The notes under the pieces are model-generated. The model was not told where the DNA came from. It did no database searches and saw only the letters and a program-made list of their open reading frames with translations. 56,596 nucleotides of DNA, from assembly GCA_017632775.1 (NCBI GenBank), contig JAGBQR010000034.1:1-56596 (forward strand), written 5' to 3'. Position numbers and translations under genes: made by a program. The DNA comes from Oscillospiraceae bacterium (lineage in GTDB: Bacteria; Bacillota; Clostridia; Oscillospirales; Oscillospiraceae). Of this stretch, positions 7,603-15,304 are shown in pieces; within the stretch, counting starts at the first letter, position 1, and every line of letters begins with the position of its first letter.

Positions 7603-8595
7603 TTGAAAAGATTTCTGAGAAAATGCGGGAGATGGACGGACATCATTCCGGTCGCCGTGATTTTTTCTGTCCTGCTTGCTGCGGGCGGTTCGCTGATCAG
7701 CTCGCTTCTGGAGACGTTTATCCCGGTGACAAAGCTGCTTGATCCGCTGACAGGAGATCCGGATGTATCGGCTTTTATGCAAATGTATCTGAGCACCATC
7801 GGCGTGTGGATACTCGTCCTGCCGATCATTCTGCTGGTGAAGCATCTGCGGCCGATGAAGCAGGCGCTGGGGCCGAACCGGCGCGGCAACACGGTGAAAG
7901 GAGCGCTGATCGGACTGGGCCTGGGGTTCGGATCGAATGCCCTGTGTGCCGGTATCTCCCTGCTTTCAGGAGACATCAGACTCTCCTACGCAGGGTTCCG
8001 TCCGCTGGTTCTGCTTGTGTTCCTGATTTTTGTGATGATACAGTCCGGCTCCGAGGAACTGATCGACAGACTCTATCTGTATCAGAAGCTCCGCCGGAGG
8101 TACAGAAACCCCTGGATAGCCATACTTGTCAATTCGCTGGCGTTTACAGCGATGCACGTGTTCAATCCGGGGTTCACACTGCTGGCCGGACTGCAGATCT
8201 TTGCGGTCGGAATGGTGTTCTCCCTGCTGGTGTACTATTATGACAGCCTGTGGGCAGCCATTACGTTCCATACTGCGTGGAATTTCACGCAGAATATCCT
8301 TTTCGGCCTGCCGAACAGCGGGATCGTTTCAGCATACTCTCTTTTCCGTCTGGAGGCCGCATCCGCCCGGAACGGGTTGTTTTACAACGTGGATTTCGGG
8401 ATCGAAGGAAGCATCGGCGCTTCGCTGGTGCTGCTCCTGATCGCCGCCGGCATCATCCTGATCAACAGGAAGCGCGGCGAACGGAAAGATATCTGGGAAG
8501 AAGCGGAAAAAGAAGCGGCTTCCCGATGCCCGCGCTGCGGGACTCCCCTGAAAGAGGAGGATCTTTTCTGCCCGCGGTGCGGACAGAAAAGATGA
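7603..8595 (+). CDS. CPBP-family intramembrane protease with C-terminal zinc ribbon
   Basis: 330 residues from a TTG start preceded by GGGAGGG. About eight membrane segments. The Abi/CAAX protease motifs are present: EELIDR (the EExxxR glutamates), FTAMHVF (FxxxH) and HTAWNFT (HxxxN). These are the metal-coordinating residues of type II CAAX-like membrane proteases. After the last membrane segment (VLLLIAAGIILIN) comes a cytoplasmic tail with a two-knuckle zinc ribbon, CPRCGTPLKEEDLFCPRCG. That tail is not part of the usual CPBP core and may bind a partner. It stands alone between hypA and a convergent transporter gene. The substrate is unknown. Confidence 0.88.
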   Translation: MKRFLRKCGRWTDIIPVAVIFSVLLAAGGSLISSLLETFIPVTKLLDPLTGDPDVSAFMQMYLSTIGVWILVLPIILLVKHLRPMKQALGPNRRGNTVKGALIGLGLGFGSNALCAGISLLSGDIRLSYAGFRPLVLLVFLIFVMIQSGSEELIDRLYLYQKLRRRYRNPWIAILVNSLAFTAMHVFNPGFTLLAGLQIFAVGMVFSLLVYYYDSLWAAITFHTAWNFTQNILFGLPNSGIVSAYSLFRLEAASARNGLFYNVDFGIEGSIGASLVLLLIAAGIILINRKRGERKDIWEEAEKEAASRCPRCGTPLKEEDLFCPRCGQKR

Positions 8596-8618
8596 TCCCT
8601 GCATGATCCGAACAACAG

Positions 8619-8664
8619 GGACCGGGCTGTTCTGACTGAATCAGAGCAGCCCGGTCCGTTTTAT
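8619..8664. terminator. Bidirectional terminator between convergent genes
   Basis: GGACCGGGCTG and CAGCCCGGTCC form the core stem, with an inner CTGA/TCAG stem and GTTTTAT after the right arm. It separates the CPBP gene from the EamA gene. Confidence 0.8.
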
Positions 8665-8668
8665 CTGT

Positions 8669-9571
8669 TTATCCGTCGGATCGCTTCAGCTGCGAGAGCA
8701 GCACAGCCGCCATCATAAGCGCGCATCCAAGCAGCTCACGCGCGCTGAGCCGCTCGTGAAGGATCAGCGCTCCTGTGACAACGGCAAAAAAAGCCTCCAG
8801 ACTCAGAAGAAGCGAAACCAGTACCGGATCCCCTTCTTTCTGGGCCACGATCTGCAGCGTGTAGGCGATTCCGGAGGAGAACACCCCTACATAGAGTATG
8901 TAGGGGATACAGGCTGCCAGTTCCGGAAGGCGGATCTCCTCCGTAAATACGGCGCCGATCGAACAGAGCAGGAAGCATATGAAAAACTGGGCGCAGGAAA
9001 GAGCGACCGGATCCGTATTCTTTACGAAGCGATCCACAAACAGTATCTGCGCTGTGAACGCAAATGCACAGAGAAATACGCTCAATTCCCCGATCCCTAT
9101 CGAGAATCTTTCCCCGGAGCGGATGCAGAGGAAATAAAGGCCGGCGACTGCCAGAAGAACTCCGCACCAGACGCGGAGAGGGCACTTCCTCCCGAAAAAC
9201 AGTCCTGCCACCGGCACAAGCACCACGTACAGCGCAGTGATGAAACCGGCTTTTCCGGCGCCGGTCGTGGTAATGCCGAACTGCTGCAGCACACTGGCCA
9301 GCGCAAGAAAAAACCCGCAGCATATCCCGCCCGGAAGAAGGGATCTCAAATCCGGTTTTCCGGACTTTTCCGCATGCTCTTCACTGTGACGGAACCTCCG
9401 GCGGATCAGAAGTGTCAGCAGCAGAACGAACGCACCGACGAGCGAGCGCGCCGCATTGAAAGTGAAGGGGCCGATGTGTCCGGTGCTGAGACTCTGCGCC
9501 ACGAATGCCGAACCCCAGATGAAAGCTGTGATCAGGGGAAGCAGGACAGAACGGATCACACTCCTGCGCAT
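8669..9571 (-). CDS. EamA/DMT-family transporter
   Basis: 300 residues from the ATG at 9571, which has GGGAGGTGA upstream on the minus strand; a TTG six codons earlier overlaps that site and is rejected. About ten membrane helices in two homologous halves. The N-terminal signature is LLPLITAFIWGSAFVAQ and the family hallmark PFTFNAARSLVGAFVLL follows. The second half repeats the pattern (PVALSCAQFFICFLLCSIGAVF, and SGIAYTLQIVAQKEGDPVLVS split over the last helices). Drug/metabolite transporters of this branch usually export amino acids or other small metabolites; the substrate cannot be told. It has its own promoter and is monocistronic. Confidence 0.9.
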   Translation of the reverse strand: MRRSVIRSVLLPLITAFIWGSAFVAQSLSTGHIGPFTFNAARSLVGAFVLLLTLLIRRRFRHSEEHAEKSGKPDLRSLLPGGICCGFFLALASVLQQFGITTTGAGKAGFITALYVVLVPVAGLFFGRKCPLRVWCGVLLAVAGLYFLCIRSGERFSIGIGELSVFLCAFAFTAQILFVDRFVKNTDPVALSCAQFFICFLLCSIGAVFTEEIRLPELAACIPYILYVGVFSSGIAYTLQIVAQKEGDPVLVSLLLSLEAFFAVVTGALILHERLSARELLGCALMMAAVLLSQLKRSDG

Positions 9572-9599
9572 CAGCCTCACCTCCCTCAAAAGATGATTG

Positions 9600-9629
9600 A
9601 GTATACCACGGAGATCCGCTGTTCTTCAA
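9600..9629 (-). promoter_or_regulatory. Promoter of the EamA gene
   Basis: On the minus strand TTGAAG (9624-9629) and TATACT (9600-9605) are 18 bases apart, 28 bases before the start codon. Confidence 0.65.
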
Positions 9630-9748
9630 TTGGGCAAAGCATATAGAGATCAGTACCCGGCGGACCGCCGCTGGTAGCCAGATTTTCCAAAACGGGGATG
9701 CCGGAAGGAGAAAAATCCGTAAAAACGGCCTGCGTGAGGAAGGGCACC
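9630..9748. other. Divergent intergenic region without a gene
   Basis: This lies between the divergent EamA promoter and the promoter at 9749. It contains a short GC-rich inverted repeat near 9660-9680 without a T-tract. I see no gene and no recognisable riboswitch. Confidence 0.5.
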
Positions 9749-9778
9749 TTGATTCAGCACGGCTTCCTGTGATAAAAT
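9749..9778 (+). promoter_or_regulatory. Promoter of the 54-residue gene
   Basis: TTGATT at 9749-9754 and TAAAAT at 9773-9778, 18 bases apart. It lies inside the longer reading frame starting at 9769 and so supports the later GTG start at 9814. Confidence 0.65.
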
Positions 9779-9813
9779 ATTTAGAAGAAAACAGCGATCC
9801 GGAGGGCATCTGC

Positions 9814-9978
9814 GTGACGATCAAAGAACTGACGGAGATCATATCCTGGCTGAAGAACAACAGCAAAAGAAGGCTGACCGAAGAAGAGAAAAACTGGGCA
9901 AAACAGGAGATCGACAAAGCGGAGACTTTCCGGGATCTGGCAAAGGCGGTCCTCGGTTTCATGCGTACCGGTTCCTGA
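9814..9978 (+). CDS. Small charged protein, unknown function
   Basis: 54 residues from GTG 9814, chosen because GGAGG lies nine bases upstream and the promoter -10 box is at 9773-9778, which rules out the earlier in-frame GTG at 9769. The sequence is a helical, charged peptide (EEEKNWAKQEIDKAETFRDLAKAVLGF) without Cys or membrane segment. I do not recognise it. A hairpin with CCGCGG arms at 9994-10014 follows, and the serine hydrolase gene begins about 80 bases later. It could be a small regulatory protein; no function can be assigned. Confidence 0.6.
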   Translation: MTIKELTEIISWLKNNSKRRLTEEEKNWAKQEIDKAETFRDLAKAVLGFMRTGS

Positions 9979-10058
9979 TGCATATCTCAGATGCCGCGGC
10001 GGGCTTTTCCGCGGTTCTCCCTTTGAAAAAAGGGTCATTCTGATCAGGTTGGTTGATT

Positions 10059-11237
10059 ATGACGTATAAAAAGACGGCGCTTTTATTGGCTTTTCTGCTG
10101 TTCTTTTCCTGCTTCCTTGCGCCTGCTTACGCCCGGGCGGAGAATATGGAGGAAGAGAGCGGTTTTTCCGTGCTGGATGAAGAGGAACTGACAGCCGGTA
10201 TCGAATCGATCATCACTGCCCTTCACCGGGACAAAAAAACGGTCAGCGTTGCGCTGTGCTTCCCGGCTACAGGCGAGATCTATTACTACAACGCGGACCG
10301 CTGGTGGTATACAGCCAGCCTTTTCAAGCTTCCCCTCGTAATGAAGATCTCCAATATGCAGATGAACGGGGAGATCGACTATGAGACGGTGAGACTCAAC
10401 AGCGATCTGGATACCGCACTGAAAAAGGTTCTGGTCTATTCGGACAACAGCTGGGCTTACGGACTTCAGGAAAAGGTTTTTCATGACGATCTTTCCGTGA
10501 TCCGCGCGAATGACCTGAGCTATTCCACGGACTTTGATGCGCAGGACCTGCCGAAAAAATTCTATTCATCGTATCTCTATTCCGCCCGTTTCTATCTGGG
10601 GATCCTCCGCGAACTGTATGCGCATCCGGAGGAATACCCTCATGTACTGGAATACATGAAGGAGGCTTCTCCCACCAAGTATTTTCACCGGATACTGGAA
10701 GACCGGTATGAGATCGCCCAGAAATACGGAAGCGCCGGGCACGTCTGTCATGCAGGAGGCGTCATCTATACCCCGGATCCGGTGCTTCTTGTCGTGATGA
10801 ACAGCGGGGTGGAGGACCTTCCGGGAAACAAGATGATCGGAGAGATCTCCGCCTATATCGCAGAGTGTGCTGAAGAATGGCATATACAGCTGGAGACGCA
10901 GAAAGAGGAAGCTGCAAAACAGAAGGCATCTCTCCCTGTGCGGGATACGGCAGAAATAAAACCGTCCGCACCTTCCCCGTCTCCGCTGCCGGAACCGGAG
11001 AAACCGGATGCGGAGCCTGTTCCTTCCGAAAATCATGGCGTGGTGCTGGCCTGTGCCGCCGGAGCACTGATCGCGGTCCTGATCCTGATCGCACTGTGGA
11101 AAAAGAAAAAAGTTCCTGTCTCCGGAGAAGCGGCACCGGACAGAGAAAGCGAAACAGGCCTAGCCGGCAGAGTGACAAGTGAAGATCCTCCCGAAATACA
11201 GGGAGATACGCTTCCGGAAGAGAAACAGCAGGATTGA
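10059..11237 (+). CDS. Membrane-anchored class A beta-lactamase-like serine hydrolase
   Basis: 392 residues from ATG 10059 (a TTG at 10053 is possible; neither has a strong ribosome site). A signal peptide spans residues ~1-28. The beta-lactamase/transpeptidase fold shows S87-L-F-K90 (SxxK) and S128-D-N130 (SDN). A KYGS takes the place of the third KTG motif, in AQKYGSAGHVCHAGG. After a Pro/Glu-rich linker (~295-325) there is a C-terminal membrane helix at about residues 327-347 and a Lys-rich, then acidic tail, so the enzyme is tethered outside the membrane. It is more likely a cell-wall or ester hydrolase than a resistance enzyme, but that is inference. It is followed after six bases by an rRNA methyltransferase. 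Confidence 0.82.
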   Translation: MTYKKTALLLAFLLFFSCFLAPAYARAENMEEESGFSVLDEEELTAGIESIITALHRDKKTVSVALCFPATGEIYYYNADRWWYTASLFKLPLVMKISNMQMNGEIDYETVRLNSDLDTALKKVLVYSDNSWAYGLQEKVFHDDLSVIRANDLSYSTDFDAQDLPKKFYSSYLYSARFYLGILRELYAHPEEYPHVLEYMKEASPTKYFHRILEDRYEIAQKYGSAGHVCHAGGVIYTPDPVLLVVMNSGVEDLPGNKMIGEISAYIAECAEEWHIQLETQKEEAAKQKASLPVRDTAEIKPSAPSPSPLPEPEKPDAEPVPSENHGVVLACAAGALIAVLILIALWKKKKVPVSGEAAPDRESETGLAGRVTSEDPPEIQGDTLPEEKQQD

Positions 11238-11243
11238 GAACAT

Positions 11244-12068
11244 ATGGCTGACATCATTGAAATCCGGGATTTTCATGCCGCGGAACTGGATGTGTACGCG
11301 CGCCTTACCGAGGCTCAGCTTCTGAACCGGCAGACACCGGAAAATGCACTGTTCATCGCAGAAAGCACGGTCGTGATCGAACGGGCGCTGGATGCTGGGT
11401 GCATACCGGTCTCCATCCTGCTCGAAAAAAAGCATATCGAAAAGCAGAAGGAACTGATCGCCCGCTGCGGCGCGATCCCTGTCTATACATCTTCCCTGGA
11501 TGTGCTCGAACAGCTTACAGGCTATAAGCTTACCCGCGGGGTGCTCTGCGCCATGCACCGGCCCCCGCGGCCTTCGGCGGAGGAACTCTGTGCGGTGTCC
11601 GGAAGGATCGCAGTGCTGGAAAATGTGATGAATCCGACCAATGTCGGGGCGATCTTCCGTTCCGCAGCCGCGCTCGGGATGGATGCTGTCCTGCTTACGC
11701 CGGCCTGCTGCGATCCTCTGTACCGCAGGTCGGTCCGCGTCAGCATGGGCACGGTGTTTCAGGTGCCGTGGGCATATATCGGTTCGGAGCTTTCTGACTG
11801 GCCGGATTCCGGGATGGCCCTGCTGCGGCGGGAAGGGTTCAAAACCGCGGCGATGGCGCTCCGGGAGGACGCGCTTCCGATCGACAGTCCGGTCCTTGGC
11901 GCAGAGGAAAAACTGGCGGTCGTTCTCGGTACGGAAGGGGACGGGCTGGCGGAGGAAACGATCGCAGCCTGTGATTATACCGTCCGGATCCCGATGTATC
12001 ATAACGTCGATTCACTGAATGTCGCAGCGGCCAGTGCAGTGGCGTTCTGGGAACTGCGATCCCGATAG
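11244..12068 (+). CDS. TrmH/SpoU-family RNA 2'-O-methyltransferase
   Basis: 274 residues. The N-terminal ~100 residues form the RNA-binding substrate domain (VYARLTEAQLLNRQ ... ESTVVIERALDAG). The SPOUT catalytic domain follows with all three motifs: NPTNVGAIFRSAAALGMDAV (motif 1), AVVLGTEGDGL (motif 2) and IPMYHNVDSLNVAAA (motif 3). These build the trefoil knot that binds S-adenosylmethionine. The family methylates ribose 2'-hydroxyls of rRNA or tRNA; the exact nucleotide is not predictable here. It sits six bases after the serine hydrolase and 18 bases before glgB, so the three share a transcript although their roles appear unrelated. Confidence 0.92.
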   Translation: MADIIEIRDFHAAELDVYARLTEAQLLNRQTPENALFIAESTVVIERALDAGCIPVSILLEKKHIEKQKELIARCGAIPVYTSSLDVLEQLTGYKLTRGVLCAMHRPPRPSAEELCAVSGRIAVLENVMNPTNVGAIFRSAAALGMDAVLLTPACCDPLYRRSVRVSMGTVFQVPWAYIGSELSDWPDSGMALLRREGFKTAAMALREDALPIDSPVLGAEEKLAVVLGTEGDGLAEETIAACDYTVRIPMYHNVDSLNVAAASAVAFWELRSR

Positions 12069-12086
12069 AGCGAAAGGAGATGCCGT

Positions 12087-14057
12087 ATGAAGGAGAAGAA
12101 TCAGGCTTCCAAAGAGGAAACCGGCGGATTTGTCTGCAATGAGAAAATCGATCCCGATGCGTATAAAAAACTGGGAGCGCATCTGACCTCGCAGAACGGC
12201 GTCAAAGGAACAAAATTTGCCGTCTGGGCCCCGCATGCCCGCGCAGTCTCCGTCATCACAGGCAAGACCGGATGGAACGAGGAAGCCGGGAAAATGCAGC
12301 TGGGAAGAAAAGGCATATGGAGGGCTTTCCTGCCCGGTATCGCGGAAGGGGATGTATATCGTTTCGTCGTCACCGGAGCGGATGGAGAAAAACGTTTCAA
12401 ATCCGATCCGTATGCTTTTTATACGGAAAGACGTCCGGCAAATGCCTCCATCGTCACAAGCCTGAAAGGATACCGCTGGAACGACGGGGAGTATATGGAG
12501 AACCGGGACGGAAGACACGCACCGGAAAAGCCGATGGCCATTTATGAGGTTCATCTCGGTTCCTGGAAAAAGGATTATACCAGAGACCGCGACGGGTTCC
12601 TGAATTACCGGGAACTGGCGAACGAACTGTCACAGTATGTCTCCTATATGGGCTACACGCATGTTGAACTCATCGGGATATGCGAATATCCGTTCGACGG
12701 ATCCTGGGGATATCAGGTCACGGGTTTCTTTTCCCCGACCAGCCGGTACGGAGCTCCGGACGATTTCCGCTATTTTGTCGATATCATGCATCAGCATGGC
12801 GTCGGGGTGATCCTCGACTGGGTCCCGGCCCATTTTCCGAAGGATGACTTCGGACTTGCCCGCTTTGACGGGACACCGCTGTATGAGTCCCCCGATCCGC
12901 TGAAAGCGGAGTACCCGGAGTGGGGCACCTATGCGTTCGATCATGAAAAGGTCGAAGTGCAGAGTTTTCTCATATCCAGCGCTTTTTACTGGATCCGGGA
13001 ATTCCATATCGATGCGCTGCGCGTGGATGCGGTCGCGGCAATGCTCTATTCCAGTTTCAGCCGCGCGAGATGGAGACCGAATAAATACGGCGGTCATGAG
13101 AACCTTGAAAGCACGGAGTTCCTCCGTCAGCTGAACCATATCGTACGCAGGGATACGGATGCGTATCTGATCGCGGAAGACTCCTCGATCATTTCCGGGA
13201 TCACAGCGGATGTGACGGAAGGCGGCATCGGCTTCATGTTCAAGTGGAACATGGGATGGATGAACGATACGCTGGAATATATGTCCAAGGATCCGTTTTA
13301 CAGGAAATGGCATCACGGCAGTCTTGTCCATGCGGCGGATTATGCTTTCTTTGAACGCTATATTCTCGTGCTCTCCCATGATGAAGTCGTGCATCTGAAG
13401 CACTCCATGCTGGAAAAATTCCCCGGAGGACTGGAAGACAAGCTGGGCAGCCTGAAATCGCTCTATGCGTTCCAGTTCACCTTCCCCGGGAAAAAGCTCC
13501 TCTTCATGGGGCAGGACATTGCGGAAGACCGGGAGTGGGATGAAAACCGGGAGATCAACTGGTCCTTCGCGGAAGATTTCGGGCATCGGGATGTGATGCA
13601 CTGCGTGAAGAACCTGCTGTCGATCTACCGGAGATATCCCTGCCTGTATTCCGATACGAAGGACCCGAAAACCTTTGAATGGGTCAGCAAAAACGATGCG
13701 GACCGGAACATCATCTCCTATATTCGCCGGAATCCGTGGAACTATGATGCGGCGCTGCTGATCATCTGCAATTTCTCTCCTGTGAGTTACGGGAATTATC
13801 TGTGCGGAGTGCCGGAGAAAGGGTACTACAAGCGCGTTTTCAGCACATATGACAGCCTTCCGGGAGGGGGAAGTCCCGGGGAAATCGGGGATATCCCGCC
13901 GATCGACAGCCTGAAAAAGGAATGCGATAATCATCCGTACGCTCTGCCTTACGGACTGCGTCCCTTTGAAGCTGTGGTCTTTGAATTCCCCCGGATGAGC
14001 GGGAAAGGAAAACAGAAAGCGGCAGAACCGGAAACATCTCTTCCGAAAGATAAATAA
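12087..14057 (+). CDS. glgB: 1,4-alpha-glucan branching enzyme
   Basis: 656 residues. An N-terminal CBM48-type beta domain (KFAVWAPHARAVSVIT) precedes the GH13 barrel. The conserved regions are present: DWVPAHF (region I), DALRVDAV with nucleophile D314 (region II), IAEDSS with acid/base E364 (region III) and LSHDE with H431-D432 (region IV). A C-terminal beta domain follows. The enzyme makes alpha-1,6 branches in glycogen by transferring short glucan chains. No glgA, glgC or glgP is adjacent, so the rest of glycogen metabolism is elsewhere. The last ~20 residues are a charged extension. It is the last gene of its operon and ends at a perfect hairpin. Confidence 0.95.
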   Translation: MKEKNQASKEETGGFVCNEKIDPDAYKKLGAHLTSQNGVKGTKFAVWAPHARAVSVITGKTGWNEEAGKMQLGRKGIWRAFLPGIAEGDVYRFVVTGADGEKRFKSDPYAFYTERRPANASIVTSLKGYRWNDGEYMENRDGRHAPEKPMAIYEVHLGSWKKDYTRDRDGFLNYRELANELSQYVSYMGYTHVELIGICEYPFDGSWGYQVTGFFSPTSRYGAPDDFRYFVDIMHQHGVGVILDWVPAHFPKDDFGLARFDGTPLYESPDPLKAEYPEWGTYAFDHEKVEVQSFLISSAFYWIREFHIDALRVDAVAAMLYSSFSRARWRPNKYGGHENLESTEFLRQLNHIVRRDTDAYLIAEDSSIISGITADVTEGGIGFMFKWNMGWMNDTLEYMSKDPFYRKWHHGSLVHAADYAFFERYILVLSHDEVVHLKHSMLEKFPGGLEDKLGSLKSLYAFQFTFPGKKLLFMGQDIAEDREWDENREINWSFAEDFGHRDVMHCVKNLLSIYRRYPCLYSDTKDPKTFEWVSKNDADRNIISYIRRNPWNYDAALLIICNFSPVSYGNYLCGVPEKGYYKRVFSTYDSLPGGGSPGEIGDIPPIDSLKKECDNHPYALPYGLRPFEAVVFEFPRMSGKGKQKAAEPETSLPKDK

Positions 14058-14062
14058 ATAGA

Positions 14063-14106
14063 CATAAGGAATGGCGCCCCGTCAGAGCGGGGCGCCATTC
14101 CTTATG
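14063..14106. terminator. Perfect 19-base inverted repeat, bidirectional terminator
   Basis: CATAAGGAATGGCGCCCCG and its exact complement, with a six-base loop, lie between convergent glgB and PAP2 genes. The flanking T-tract is weak, so termination rests on the long stem. Confidence 0.8.
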
Positions 14107-14130
14107 CTGCTTAGAACCGGGACAGCAGGC

Positions 14131-15081
14131 TCAGTTTTCCTTCTTCCGGCCGATCCGGGCGGTAACTTTGAATAGCATGGGATAAATCGCGATATCGGTG
14201 AAAGTGACTACGGCGTAACGGCCGCAGCGGATCAGTCGGGAAGCGGTGGAAGCTGAGGCGAGCAGTGCGGACGGAAAAGGAAGTTTCAGAACGGCATTCA
14301 GGCCGAAATAGATCGCGATACCGCCCGCCATCCGAAGGATCATGCGTACCGGGGAACGGGTGTTCTCAAAATGAACGAAACGCTTTTCAAACAGGATCGC
14401 TGTGCAGAAACCGAAGAGCATTCCGTAGGAAGTATAGAAATCGGAACTCCGGCAGTAAAAGAAACCGGGAAGGCCTGCCAGAAGAAGAACGCCAAACAGT
14501 ACGGTCTGGTTGCGGATGCTTTTCCGCAGCAGATTCAGCACCAGGATCACAAGAAGTCCGAGCAGCCATCCGCAGAGGACATCGGTCGGATAATGCACTC
14601 CGACATAGACACGGGATATGCCGACAAGCAGGGGAAGGATGAGCGCCAGCAGAAGGAAGACTCGCTTCCGGGTGTAGGAAGCCAGTGAACCGTACAGTGT
14701 AACGGCAGAAGAGGAATGTCCGCTGGGGAAAGAGAATCCCTGTGCTTCGATATCGTAGATATCCGCGCCTTTTTCCACAGGCCGAAGACAGCGGATCCCG
14801 CTGTTGTCGAAATAAGGCCGCCTGCGCAGACAGATGTTTTTGAGCATCGGATTCCAGAGAGAGACGGTCACGACGTTGAGGCCGACATATTCACCGAAGT
14901 CCTTGTCCCAGCACCAGTAAAGGAAACCAAGCACAGCGACCATGACCAGCTGCTCCCCGAACATGGAGAGAAAATTCAGGATCGAAGCGAGGACAGAGGA
15001 AGAGGGAAGAACGCGCTGGACCCATTCCATGAAAGCGACTTCCCAGTCGAAAAAGAAAACATTGCCCAGAACACCGGTCAT
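14131..15081 (-). CDS. PAP2-superfamily membrane phosphatase
   Basis: 316 residues from ATG 15081, chosen for AGGAGG eight bases upstream; the longer frame to 15126 has no site. About seven to eight membrane segments. The three phosphatase motifs are intact: KNICLRRRP (KxxxxxxRP), FPSGHSS (PSGH) and SRVYVGVHYPTD (SRxxxxxHxxxD). The two His residues form the phosphohistidine catalytic pair. Members hydrolyse lipid phosphates such as undecaprenyl pyrophosphate or phosphatidic acid on the outer membrane face. A second PAP2 protein is encoded at 42834. It is monocistronic and convergent with glgB. Confidence 0.88.
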   Translation of the reverse strand: MTGVLGNVFFFDWEVAFMEWVQRVLPSSSVLASILNFLSMFGEQLVMVAVLGFLYWCWDKDFGEYVGLNVVTVSLWNPMLKNICLRRRPYFDNSGIRCLRPVEKGADIYDIEAQGFSFPSGHSSSAVTLYGSLASYTRKRVFLLLALILPLLVGISRVYVGVHYPTDVLCGWLLGLLVILVLNLLRKSIRNQTVLFGVLLLAGLPGFFYCRSSDFYTSYGMLFGFCTAILFEKRFVHFENTRSPVRMILRMAGGIAIYFGLNAVLKLPFPSALLASASTASRLIRCGRYAVVTFTDIAIYPMLFKVTARIGRKKEN

Positions 15082-15232
15082 AAGGATAACCTCCTGCGAA
15101 CAAGATGATCGGATCGACGGTTTCATTTTAACACAGAAGGCGGAAAAAACAAGAAAAGAAGACAGCAGAGATATTATCGTTAATAATATTATGAAAACTA
15201 AATTATGTTAATAATCAGCGCGATCATTGGGA

Positions 15233-15261
15233 TTGAAGGGGAGAGGGAAGAAGAGTATAAT
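15233..15261 (+). promoter_or_regulatory. Promoter of the VWA/NorD-like gene
   Basis: TTGAAG (15233-15238) and a perfect TATAAT (15256-15261), 17 bases apart. An A/T-rich imperfect palindrome (ATATTAT, five bases, ATAATAT) lies about 40-60 bases upstream in this divergent region. Confidence 0.7.
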
Positions 15262-15304
15262 GAAAAAAGCTTAGAAACCATCCTTGCATTTTTACGGAGA
15301 AAAC

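Noticed and set aside
8756-9646. A 296-codon plus-strand frame across the EamA gene
   Set aside because: Low-complexity Arg/Gln-rich translation, no ribosome site; the minus-strand gene has ten membrane helices and family motifs.
14063-14106. Perfect inverted repeats such as this one as parts of a mobile repeat family
   Set aside because: The intergenic palindromes (4304, 14063, 23467, 27136, 45730, 48898) differ in sequence and always sit between gene ends, so they are terminators.
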